Of a stretch of DNA of 64,000 bases, positions 10,317 through 20,962 are shown one piece after another. A model generated the notes under the pieces. The model saw only the letters and a program-made list of their open reading frames with translations, was not told where the DNA came from and made no database searches. A program made the translations under genes and the position numbers. Each line of letters starts with the position of its first letter. Positions within the stretch are counted from its first letter, which is position 1. Source of the stretch: Salvelinus alpinus (lineage: Eukaryota > Chordata > Actinopteri > Salmoniformes > Salmonidae); the NCBI RefSeq assembly GCF_045679555.1, contig NC_092093.1:62698365-62762364 (forward strand), in the 5' to 3' direction.

Positions 10317-12656
10317 AAACTGAAAGATGCCTCTAAGATTTATACATTCATATGTCAGTCATCTGAGTGATTATATTAGTTTTATTTGGCTAATTTAAGT
10401 GATTGATGCTGGGCTCTGGAACCTGGTAAAACATAGTCAATCTCAACCATTCAATGAAATTAAACTCTGCATGTCCAGCTGAATCAAACTCTGCATTTTA
10501 CCCTGTCCTCATGACAGTCTTTATTACAATTATCCAGTTTAACCAACCATTTCGCTCGACGGATCATTAACTGATAGATGTGATATCTTCAGATGATCAC
10601 AGAGAGCGAGACTATGGTAGAGAGAGAAAACGAGCAGAGATGACCCCAGAGTTGATGAACAGCAATTAGAGAAGAGAAGTAGCTCTGCAGTCTTTTCTAC
10701 GCCCCACCACATGTCACCCTCCTCACATATTACCTGGAGTGGAAGAGAGAAAGTCGTGAAATGTGTCATCATAAAACTTCCTTCATGAAGTATAATACTA
10801 TCTCGACACACAAGGAAAGAGCAAGGAGAACCCATCGTATCATTTGATACACTAATAAGACTAGCACGACGATGGTTCTAAGATTATCAAGATTTGTTTC
10901 CGGCTAGAGTTAATCAAGGTAACTTTTGTTTTGAGCTTTTATACAGGCACATCTTCAGTCATAAATGCTCCTTTACTTCATCACATTTGGCCAAAACATC
11001 ACCCTCCAGAAGTTACAATGACAACTTTATTGGACAAAGAGGATTGCGATGTCAGGATTTCTTGTCCCCCTTTGGCAATGGTCATCTTGTGATCTTACTG
11101 CATTCTACTCATCCATGAAGTTACTGGGTCAAAACATATAAACACAAGCCAACACATTCATGTTTAGCTCATTTGACTGTTTTAATGCAGCTTTGACCCT
11201 GTACTCAGAATAGCCTATTTACTTGTTTTCCCCTCACTGGGCAGCATCTTGTGTAACACAGCGTAGTGCATCCGTTACGCACTGTGGGACAAACACTCAC
11301 AGAGCGATCATCTGCAAAGACTGATGGGAATTATGCAAATCAGCTGTGACTGAAGGGGACACTAAACATCCGGGATCACCACATGAGTGTGAGACGTATG
11401 GATGACAATGTTTCGCAGACTTGGCCTCTGATGTCACTGTGATAAGGTCTTGACCACTCATAGCCAAAAAGTGTTTCTGAAGTAAAGCTGACCCGGGAAG
11501 AGCCAAAGGAGACAAATTAACTTGTAGCTATGCTTTAAGGGCTGATGTGTGGGCAGTTTTGTGTTTAACCCAACATGCTCAAGATTAGTGTTTACGCAGG
11601 GTTAACTGATCCTATATCTGTGGAAAGACAAGCGGCGTCCTATTGGACTGCAGTTGGTAAGAATACAATCTCAGTTCTGATGCAGTTGTCAGCCATCTTC
11701 AAGTGCCCTCCAATATAGGTTCAGCTCAGCGGTCACTATTTGCCATCTTTGTTTACTTCCATAACATCAAATATGAAGTCACAAGAGTGCAAACGTGGAA
11801 TGAGAAATAATGAGAAGAGGCTATGAGAGCAAGTTCTAAGTCACATGCAAATAAATGACTCCAGTCCTGAAACTAAGATTAAATTGTGACGTCATCACAC
11901 AAAGACTGATTCGAGACTCACAAAGTTCTGAGACGTGGTGGCAGGCAGCGTGTGCTGTGGATAGGAGAGGAAAATGCCACTCGGCATCGACCGCCCTCAC
12001 CAAGACATGATGGAGGAGAAACATCTTCATTATTTTTCCCACTTAGTTGTCGACAAACATGTCATACACATTCCTATAGACACCTTCGTGACTGTGACCT
12101 TAGAAAAACACTTCGAAATCAACTACAATCACTTCCAGTGAATGATTAAGTCATATTATCAAGAAATAAACAAGTTATGTAATACAGGAATTAAAGCAAT
12201 CTCATTTGAATGGTGTTGATATGCTTTGACACGGACATCACTGGTTAAACGAGTCTCTGCAGATGCGTACCCAGATCAGACACCCAGATAAATGGAGTTT
12301 CCCAAGAGGACTAAATCTGATTATTAGTAGTGCACTGCCCACTGTTGTGAGGCAGAAAACAGGCCTATCTGACCGAAGTCTGACCGAAGCCAGTCTGCGG
12401 TGGCTTCACGGGAGTCACAGAACAATGAGGAGGAGAGGAAGGCCAGAAATAGATAGTGTATTTTGGGGAAAAAATTGGGTGAAAACAATTTTGTGCAGTG
12501 CTGTGAGTGACCTACATTTCTCTTTCAATTTCTTTCACAGTAACCCATCCATGTTCAAATTCTTTTGCTATAGATTCACATATGAAGGCTATGTGCAGCC
12601 CCGCATACAGAATATATCAATGGAAATCTTAAAATAGGAAAGGACAGTAGGATATA
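10317..12656. other. no gene or recognised repeat
   Basis: About 2.3 kb with no exon, tRNA or repeat I can support. Open frames are short and lack recognisable protein similarity. Confidence 0.45.
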
Positions 12657-12855
12657 TAAACTCAGCAACAAAAAAAGTCCTCTCACTGTCAACTGCGTTT
12701 ATTTTCCAGCAAACTTAACATGTGTAAATATTTGTATGAAAATAACAAGATTCAACAACTGAGACATAAACTGAACAAGTTCCACAGACATGTGACTAAC
12801 AGAAATTGAATAATGTGTCTCTGAACAAAGGGGGTGTCAAAATCAAAAGTAACAG

Positions 12856-13170
12856 TCAGTATCTGGTGTGGCCACCAGCTGTATTAAGTACTGCAGTGCA
12901 CCTCCTCCTCATGGACTGCACCAGATTTGCCAGTTTTTGCTGTGCGATGTTACCCCACTCTTCCACCAAGGCACCTGCAAGTTCCCGTACATTTCTGGGG
13001 GGAATGGCCCTAGCCCTCACCCTCCGATCCAACAGGTCCCAGATGTGCTCAATGGAATTGAGATCCGGGCTCTTCGCTGGCCATGGCAGAACACTGACAT
13101 TTCTGTTTTGCAGGAAATCACACACAGGACGAGCAGTATGGCTGGTGGCATTGTCATGCTTGAGGGTCAT
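12856..13170 (-). pseudogene. Tc1 transposase, C-terminal part
   Basis: The encoded segment contains the second catalytic Asp (HDNATSHT), the Tc1 block SVLPWPAKSPDLNSIE with the catalytic Glu, and the usual C-terminal ending GGHTRY. It is cut off from its N-terminal part by the LINE. Confidence 0.9.
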
Positions 13171-13192
13171 GTCAGGATGAGCCTGCAGGAAA

Positions 13193-16100
13193 TCAAATCA
13201 AATCAAATCAAATCAAATTTTATTAGTCACATACACATGGTTAGCAGATGTTAATGCGAGTGTAGCGAAATGCTTGTGCTTCTAGTTCCGACAATGCAGT
13301 AATAACCAACAAGTAATCTAACCTAACAATTCCACAACTACTACCTTACACACACACACAAGTGTAAAGGGATAAAGAATATGTACATAAAGATATATGA
13401 ATGAGTGGTGGTACAGAACGGCATGGCAGATGCAGTAGATGGTATAGAGTACGGTATATACATATGAGATGAGTACTGTAGGGTATGTAAACATAAAGTG
13501 GCATAGTTTAAAGTGGCTAGTGGTACATGTATTACATGAAGATGGCAAGATGCAGTAGATGATATAGAGTACAGTATATACATATGAGATGGGTAATGTA
13601 GGGTATGTAAACATTATATTAAGTGGCATTGTTTAAAGTGGCTAGTGGTACATTTTTACATAATTTCCATCAATTCCCATTTTTAAAGTGGCTGGAGTTG
13701 AGTCAGTATGTTGGCAGCGGCCGCTAAATGTTAGTGGTGGCTGTTTAACAGTCTGATGGCCTTGAGATAGAAGCTGTTTTTCAGTCTCTCGGTCCCTGCT
13801 TTGATGCACCTGTACTGACCTCGCCTTCTGGATGATAGCGGGGTGAACAGGCAGTGGCTTGGGTGGTTGTTGTCCTTGATGATCTTTATGGCCTTCCTGT
13901 GACATCGGGTGGTGTAGGTGTCCTGGAGGGCAGGTAGTTTGCCCCCGGTGATGCGTTCTGCAGACCTCACTACCCTCTGGAGAGCCTTACGGTTGTGGGC
14001 GGAGCAGTTGCCGTACCAGGCGGTGATACAGCCCGACAGGATGCTCTCGATTGTGCATCTGTAGAAGTTTGTGAGTGCTTTTGGTGACAAGCCGAATTTC
14101 TTCAGCCTCCTGAGGTTGAAGAGGCGCTGCTGCGCCTTCTTCACAACGCTGTCTGTGTGGGTGGACCAATTCAGTTTGTCCGTGATGTGTACACCGAGGA
14201 ACTTAAAACTTTCCACCTTCTCCACTACTGACCCGTCGATGTGGATAGGGGGGTGCTCCCTCTGCTGTTTCCTGAAGTCCACAATCATCTCCTTTGTTTT
14301 GTTGACGTTGAGTGTGAGGTTATTTTCCTGACACCACACTCCGAGGGCCCTCACCTCCTCCCTGTAGGCCGTCTCGTCGTTGTTGGTAATCAAGCCTACC
14401 ACTGTAGTGTCATCCGCAAACTTGATGATTGAGTTGGAGGCGTGCATGGCCACGCAGTCGTGGGTGAACAGGGAGTACAGGAGAGGGCTCAGAACGCACC
14501 CTTGTGGGGCCCCAGTGTTGAGGATCAGCGGGGTGGAGATGTTGTTACCTACCCTCACCACCTGGGGGCGGCCCGTCAGGAAGTCCAGGACCCAGTTGCA
14601 CAGGGCGGGGTCGAGACCCAGGGTCTCGAGCTTGATGACGAGTTTGGAGGGTACTATGGTGTTAAATGCTGAGCTGTAATCGATGAACAGCATTCTCACA
14701 TGGGTATTCCTCTTGTCCAGATGGGTTAGGGCAGTGTGCAGTGTGGTTGCGATTGCGTCGTCTGTGGACCTATTGGGTCGGTAAGCAAATTGGAGTGGGT
14801 CTAGGGTGTCCGGTAGGGTGGAGGTGATATGGTCCTTGACTAGTCTCTCAAAGCACTTCATGATGACGGAAGTGAGTGCTACGGGGCGGTAGTCGTTTAG
14901 CTCAGTTACCTTAGCTTTCTTGGGAACAGGAACAATGGTGGCCCTCTTGAAGCATGTGGGAACAGCAGACTGGGATAAGGATTGATTGAATATGTCCGTA
15001 AACACACCAGCCAGCTGGTCTGCGCATGCTCTGAGGACGCGGCTGGGAATGCCGTCTGGGCCTGCAGCCTTGCGAGGGTTAACACGTTTAAATGTTTTAC
15101 TCACCTCGGCTGCAGTGAAGGAGAGCCCGCAGGTTTTGGTAGGGGGCCGTGTCAGTGGCACTGTATTGTCCTCAAAGCGGGCAAAAAAGTTGTTTAGCCT
15201 GTCTGGGAGCAAGACATCCTGGTCCGCGACGGGGCTGGTTTTCTTTTTGTAATCCGTGATTGACTGTAGACCCTGCCACATACCTCTTGTGTCTGAGCTG
15301 TTGAATTGCGACTCGATTTTGTCTCTGTACTGGGACTTAGCCTGTTTGATTGCCTTGCGGAGAGAATAGCTACACTGTTTGTATTCGGTCATGCTTCCGG
15401 TCACCTTGCCCTGGTTAAAAGCAGTGGTTCGCGCTTTCAGTTTCACGCGAATGCTGCCGTCAATCCACGGTTTCTGGTTTGGGAATGTTTTAATCGTTGC
15501 TGTGGGTACGACATCGTCAATGCACTTCCTAATGAACTCGCTCACCGAATCAGCATATTCGTCAATATTGTTGTTGGACGCGATGCGGAACATATTCCAA
15601 TCCGCGTGATCGAAGCAGTCTTGAAGCGTGGATTCAGATTGGTCGGACCAGCGTTGAACAGACCTGAGCGCGGGAGCTTGTTGTTTGAGTTTCTGTTTGT
15701 AGGCTGGAATCAACAAAATGGAGTCGTGGTCAGCTTTTCCGAAAGGGGGGCGGGGGAGGGCCTTATATGCGTCGCGGAAATTAGTATAACAATGATCTAG
15801 GGTTTTTCCAGCCCTGGTAGCACAATCGATATGCTGATAGAATTTAGGGAGTTTTGTTTTTAGATTAGCCTTGTTAAAATCCCCAGCTACGATGAATGCA
15901 GCCTCAGGGTGTGTGGTTTCCAGTTTACAAAGAGTCAGATAAAGTTCGTTCAGGGCCATCGATGTGTCTGCTTGGGGGGGAATATATACGGCTGTGATTA
16001 TGATTGAAGAGAATTCCCTTGGTAGATAATGCGGTCGACATTTGATTGTGAGGAGTTCTAGATCAGGTGAACAGAATGACTTGAGTTCCTGTGTGTTGTT

Positions 16101-16700
16101 ATGATGATCACACCACTTCTCGTTAATCATAAGGCATACCCCCCCGCCCCTCTTCTTACCGGAAAGATGTTTGTTTCTGTCGGCGCGATGCATGAAGAAA
16201 CCAGCTGGCTGCACCGACTCCGTTAGCGTCCCTTGAGTTAGCCATGTTTCCGTGAAGCAGAGCACGTTGCAATCCCTGATGTCTCTCTGGAATGCTACCC
16301 GTGCTCGGATTTCATCAACCTTATTGTCAAGAGACTGGACATTGGCGAGTAGTATGCTAGGGAGTGGAGCGCGATGTGCCCGTCTCCGAAGCCTGACCAC
16401 GAGACCGCCTCGTTTGCCCCTTTTTCGGCGTCGCACAGGGTCGCCGGCTGGGATCAGATCCATTGTATTGGGTGGAAGGCAAAACACTGGATCCGTTTCG
16501 GGAAAGTCATATTCCTGGTAGGAACGATGATGAGTTGACGTTAATCGTATATTCAGTAGTTCCTCCCGACTGTATGTAATGAAACCTAAGATTACCTGGG
16601 GTACCGATGTAAGAAATAACACATAAAAAAACAGAATACTGCATATTTTCCAAGGAACGCGAAGCGAGGCGGCCATCTCTTTTCGGCGCCGGAAGTAAGG
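13193..16700 (-). mobile_element. Rex1/CR1-like LINE, apparently full length
   Basis: A non-LTR retrotransposon inserted in the Tc1-like element, reading on the minus strand. The 3' end carries an ATTTG-type tail (seen as AAATC repeats at 13194-13218) and the 5' end lies near 16700 with a CGGCGCCGAAAAG start. Comparison with the 53.2 kb Tc1 copy places the break between GCCTGCAGGAA and GGGTACC. The long frame is open, so the copy may be young. Confidence 0.9.
13731..16676 (-). CDS. LINE endonuclease-reverse transcriptase, open frame
   Basis: About 981 residues counted from the LINE's own Met (MAASLRVPW) at 16676. The open frame extends further upstream only because it reads into Tc1 sequence. 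Near the N-terminus is a hydrophobic stretch (SILFFYVLFLTSV). An apurinic-type endonuclease follows, with LLANVQSL, CFTETWL, AVYIPPQ, VAGDFN and ADHDSILL. The reverse transcriptase has [44 protein letters not shown] and the catalytic KFADDTTVV. A C-terminal region with a [10 protein letters not shown] block closes the frame. All motifs that I would expect are present and no stop interrupts them. It copies the element by target-primed reverse transcription. The clade label (Rex1/CR1/L2 group) is my recollection. Confidence 0.9.
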   Translation of the reverse strand: MAASLRVPWKICSILFFYVLFLTSVPQVILGFITYSREELLNIRLTSTHHRSYQEYDFPETDPVFCLPPNTMDLIPAGDPVRRRKRGKRGGLVVRLRRRAHRAPLPSILLANVQSLDNKVDEIRARVAFQRDIRDCNVLCFTETWLTQGTLTESVQPAGFFMHRADRNKHLSGKKRGGGVCLMINEKWCDHHNNTQELKSFCSPDLELLTIKCRPHYLPREFSSIIITAVYIPPQADTSMALNELYLTLCKLETTHPEAAFIVAGDFNKANLKTKLPKFYQHIDCATRAGKTLDHCYTNFRDAYKALPRPPFGKADHDSILLIPAYKQKLKQQAPALRSVQRWSDQSESTLQDCFDHADWNMFRIASNNNIDEYADSVSEFIRKCIDDVVPTATIKTFPNQKPWIDGSIRVKLKARTTAFNQGKVTGSMTEYKQCSYSLRKAIKQAKSQYRDKIESQFNSSDTRGMWQGLQSITDYKKKTSPVADQDVLLPDRLNNFFARFEDNTVPLTRPPTKTCGLSFTAAEVSKTFKRVNPRKAAGPDGIPSRVLRACADQLAGVFTDIFNQSLSQSAVPTCFKRATIVPVPKKAKVTELNDYRPVALTSVIMKCFERLVKDHITSTLPDTLDPLQFAYRPNRSTDDAIATTLHTALTHLDKRNTHVRMLFIDYSSAFNTIVPSKLVIKLETLGLDPALCNWVLDFLTGRPQVVRVGNNISTPLILNTGAPQGCVLSPLLYSLFTHDCVAMHASNSIIKFADDTTVVGLITNNDETAYREEVRALGVWCQENNLTLNVNKTKEMIVDFRKQQREHPPIHIDGSVVEKVESFKFLGVHITDKLNWSTHTDSVVKKAQQRLFNLRRLKKFGLSPKALTNFYRCTIESILSGCITAWYGNCSAHNRKALQRVVRSAERITGGKLPALQDTYTTRCHRKAIKIIKDNNHPSHCLFTPLSSRRRGQYRCIKAGTERLKNSFYLKAIRLLNSHH

Positions 16701-17066
16701 GTACCACATGAGGGAGGAGGATGTCTTCCCTGTAACGCATAGCGTTGAGATTGCCTGCAATGACAACAAGCTCAGTCCGATGATGCTGTGACACACCGCC
16801 CCAGTCTATGATGGACCCTCCACCTCCAAATCTATCCCGCTCCAGAGTACAGGCCTCGGTGTAACGCTCATTCCTTCAACGATAAACCGGAATCCGACCA
16901 TCACCCCTGGTGTGACAAAACCGCGACTCGTCAGTGAAGAGCACTTTTTGCCAGTCCTGTCTGGTCCAGCGACGGTGGGATTGTGCCCATAGGCTACGTT
17001 GTTGCTGGTGATGTCTGGTGAGGACCTGCATTACAACAGGCTTACAAGCCCTCAGTCCAGCCTCTC

Positions 17067-17348
17067 TCAGCCTATTGCGGACAGTCTGAGCACTGATGGA
17101 GGGATTGTGCGTTCCTGGTGTAACTCAGTTGTTGTTGCCATCCTGTACCTGTCCCGCAGGTGTGATGTTCTGACGAACCGATCCTGTGCAGATGTTGTTA
17201 CACATGGTCTGCTACTGCGAGGACGATCAGCTGTCTGTCCTGTCTCCCTGTAGCGCTGTCTTAGGCGTCTCACAGTAGGACATTGCAATTTATTGCACTG
17301 ACCATATCTGCAGTTCTCATACCTCTTTGCAGCATGCCTAAGGCACAT
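17067..17348 (-). pseudogene. Tc1 transposase, N-terminal part
   Basis: The frame includes CPTVRRLRQRYRETGQTADR and a following RPCVTTSAQDRFVRTSHLRD block, the paired helix-turn-helix region that binds the inverted repeats in Tc1 enzymes. It is separated from the catalytic part by the LINE. Confidence 0.85.
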
Positions 17349-17652
17349 TCACGCAGATAAGCAGGGACCCTGGGCATCTTTCTTTTGGTGTTTTTCAGAG
17401 TCAGTAGAAAGGCTTCTTTAGTGTCCTAAGTTTTCATAACTGTGACCTTCATTGCCTACCGCCTGTAAGCTGTTAGTGTCTTAACGACCGTTCCACAGGT
17501 GCATGTTTATTAATTGTTTATCATTCATTGAACAAGCATGGGTAACAGTATTTAAACCCTTTACAATGAAGATCTGTGAAGTTATTTGGATCTTTACTAA
17601 TTATCTTTGAAAGACAGGGTCCTGAAAAAGGGACGTTTATTTTTTGAGTTTA

Positions 17653-18482
17653 GCAGGAGTGAGATCGGGATTAGCATTTCACTCTATTCATATCATCAAG
17701 CTCCGCTCTATTCACATCCTTATTGGCATTATTAGAGTCACTAGAGATCTCCACCAATCCCCTGGGAGAATCATAGAAACAGGAAGTAATGATAGCAGAT
17801 GGAGAGAGAGCCAGAAACACCTCACATCCACACACTGCAGTGTGCCACAGTTTTTTTAATTTGAGTTTCAAGGAAGTGAACTACCCCCTCAATAATGATT
17901 TAAACAAACAAACCAAGTGCAGAACTTGGAACCTGAGTCTATTTCTGATGTCAATAATGAGAGCTTGCGTGTGTGTGTTCGTGCGTGTGTGTGTGCATGT
18001 GTGTGTGTGTGAGTGAGATCCGGCTTACCTACGTTTAAGGTTGTAAGGGAGGGTATTCATCAGGACAGAGTACTGAGTGGCTTGCCCTAGAGGTCTAGAA
18101 CCAATACACAGAGACATTATAAGCTCCTGAATGGCTGGGTTTACCAAGGGGAATTACAGTGGACTGTATTGAAGATTAACACCAAATACAATAATTACTG
18201 AACATTTTCCCATGGATTATAACAGATTGTGACTGACAAATGGGAGTTGATATCTAATGAATTCAGCTGTTCAAAATCATGTGATCAGCAGGCCTACCTG
18301 TACATAATTAATCTACCTGTCCTCAAGGATGCTTGTGTAGAATTGTATTTGACACTCGTTTATTTTGAGCATTTACCTGGAGTGTGCATGTAATTAACCA
18401 AACAAAGCAGGGACATGATCTGTAAAATGTAAAAAATACACAGCAATGAATCACTCAAGAACCTAAAACGACAGCCAGAGGG
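17653..18482. other. no gene; short GT tract
   Basis: Contains an imperfect GT run at about 17965-18014. I see no other feature. Confidence 0.5.
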
Positions 18483-18838
18483 ACAACAATCACACAAACA
18501 AACAAACAAACACACACACACACAAACACACACAAACATAAAAACAAACAAACAATCACACAAACAAACACACAAACACACAAACAAACACACAAACAAA
18601 CAAACAAACACACAAACAAACAAACACACACAAACAAACACACACACACACACACACAAACACACAAACAAACACACAAACAAACAAACAAACACACAAA
18701 CACACACACAAACAAACACACAAACAAACAAACACACAAACACACACACAAACAAACAAACAAACACACAAACAAACACACAAACACACAAACAAACACA
18801 CAAACACACACAAACAAACACACAAACAAACACACAAA
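18483..18838 (+). repeat. compound CA/CAAA microsatellite
   Basis: Alternating ACAAACAA and ACACACAA units for about 355 bases. The long cysteine/valine frames on the minus strand are artefacts of the repeat. Confidence 0.97.
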
Positions 18839-19674
18839 AACAGATAAGCAATCTAGTTATTAGTGTTGCACCACTTCACAGTGAAGTGCAATGTACCTGC
18901 AGTCTGTTTCACATGACAATTATGAAAGCAAATGATCATCATTTATGCGGCATCTGTTGCCATGGTGAATTAGTGTCCTCACTTAAAGCTATTTAATGTA
19001 GCCGATGCTCTCCAAAGACTTACGGCGAGCCAGTGTCTCTCTGTCTCCCATAGTAATGTCCTTGTAGTCAGTCTCACCACTGTGTCGGATCAACTTCTAC
19101 CATACTGTAGAAAACATGGCAAGTGATTCCATAATTCGGGCCTTGAGCCCTTCCTGTGTTGCATCACATGGTGTACATGGTGTATTGGTTGGTTGATTTG
19201 ACAGTGAGGTGACATGGGGCGGGTTCATTTTGCGTCGCCCGGTGCCCCGGTTGGGCGGAGTTTGGTCGTAGCATGAAATTTCCACCTACCCGGGGCACCT
19301 GGCCATGCAACACGAACTCGCCCATCGCTCGCACCTCCCGTCTGACATGGTGGTGTGTTCTATTTGTGTCGGACAGCATGTGCTTCTTATGATGGGACCT
19401 GACACCTCCCCTGGAGGAGAGGGGGGGGGAAGCGATGGAGAGAGAGGAGGAAATCACTATTACACACAGTGTAGTACGATGAAGATTCTAGGGGACAGTG
19501 ATTCCCTTAGACATTTTCCTTGGCAGGGCGTTGAGGCCCTCTAAGCAGGACTTTGGGCTACATACACCAAAATGTTACATTTACAGTTAGTCAATAGAGG
19601 CAAAGATATTTTACATGAGGGACGAAAGAGCTAGGAGGGGGATTCTTCTACATTACTCTCAGGCTAGGGTCTCC
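18839..19674. other. no gene or recognised repeat
   Basis: No exon or repeat recognised. A GC-richer patch around 19200-19440 contains short frames without known similarity. Confidence 0.45.
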
Positions 19675-20957
19675 AACTACAACGCCGCTACAACACAGCT
19701 AAAACACCGCTACAACACAGCTAAAACACCGTCTAACACCGCTACAACAGAGCTAAAACACTGCTACAACACCTGCTACAACACCGCTACAACAGAGCTA
19801 AAACACTGCTACAACACCGCTACAACAGAGCTAAAACACCGTCTATCACCGCTACAACACCACTACAACACCACTACAACACCGTCTATCACCACTACAA
19901 CACCACTACAACACCGTCTATCACCGCTACAACACCACTACAACACTGTCTATCACCGCTACAACACCACTACAACACTGTCTATCACCGCTACAACACC
20001 ACTACAACACCGTCTATCACCACTACAACACCACTACAACACCGTCTATCACCACTACAACACCACTACAACACCGTCTATCACCACTACAACACCACTA
20101 CAACACCGTCTATCACCGCTACAACACCACTACAACACCGTCTATCACCGCTACAACACCACTACAACATCGTCTATCACCACTACAACAGAGCTAAAAC
20201 ACTGCTACAACACCGCTACAACACCACTACAACAGAGCTAAAACACCGTCTATCACCGCTACAACACAGCTAAAACACAGCTACAACACCGCTACAACAC
20301 CACTACAACAGAGCTAAAACACCCCTACAACACCGCTACAACACCGTCTATCACCGCTACAACACCACTGTAACACCGCTACAAAAGAGCTACAACACAG
20401 CTACAACCCAGCTACAACACAGCTACAACACCGTCTAACACCGCTACAACACCGCTACAACACAGCTACAACAGAGCTACAACACTGCTACAACACCACC
20501 GCTATAACACCGCTACAACACAGCTAAAACACCGTATATCACCGCTACAACACCGCTAAAACACTGTATATCACCGCTACAATACCGCTACAACACCGTC
20601 TATCCCCGCTACAACACCACTACAACACCACCGTCTATCACCGCTACAACACCACTGTAACACCGCTACAACACCGTCTATCCCCGCTACAACACTACTA
20701 CACCACCGTCTAACACCGCTACACAAGAGCTACAACAGAGCTACAACACAGCTACAACACTGCTACAACACCGTCTAACACCGCTACAACACTACTACAC
20801 CACCGTCTATCCCCGCTACAACACTACTACACCACCGTCTATCCCCGCTACAACACTACTACAACACCGTCTAACACCGCTACAACAGAGCTAAAACACA
20901 GCTACAACACTGCTACAACAAAGCTAAAACACAGCTACAACACCGCTACAACAAAGC
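19675..20957 (+). repeat. 11-bp minisatellite, left part
   Basis: Tandem units of CTACAACACCG with variants such as CTATCACCG and CTAAAACACAG. At 19836-20180 the units are arranged in a higher-order period of about 32 bases. The 208-residue frame across it is not a gene. The array continues beyond the LINE at 24424. Confidence 0.95.
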
Positions 20958-20962
20958 TAAAA

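Larger units (their letters stand above)
12659..17650 (-). mobile_element. Tc1-like transposon carrying a nested LINE
   Basis: Ends are inverted (AACTCAGC at 12659, GAGTT at 17650) and are flanked by TA at 12657-12658 and 17651-17652, the target duplication of Tc1/mariner elements. The transposase is encoded on the minus strand in two parts. The N-terminal DNA-binding part is at 17067-17348, and the C-terminal catalytic part is at 12856-13170, with a KHDNATSHT block and a later PDLNSIEHIWDLLDR block holding the final acidic residue. A LINE at about 13193-16700 separates them. The second copy, at 52250, shows the uninterrupted target sequence. This copy cannot make transposase. Confidence 0.92.

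Noticed and set aside
13201-13218. AAATC tandem repeats that could be read as a small CRISPR-like array
   Set aside because: They are the 3' tail of a LINE in reverse orientation. No spacer-repeat structure exists anywhere in the window.
16677-16796. The 40 residues upstream of the LINE Met in the same frame
   Set aside because: They are antisense or out-of-frame Tc1 sequence joined by chance at the insertion point and not part of the LINE protein.
18360-18851. Long cysteine/valine-rich frames on the minus strand
   Set aside because: They are translations of the CA/CAAA microsatellite. The same applies to CV or TH frames at 30.5-30.8, 56.8-57.0 and 58.5-58.6 kb and to SL or ER frames at 0.5 and 26.4 kb.
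19615-20241. 208-residue frame of YNTATT-like repeats
   Set aside because: It reads through the 11-bp minisatellite. The unit length is not a multiple of three, and openness follows from the lack of stop words in the unit.
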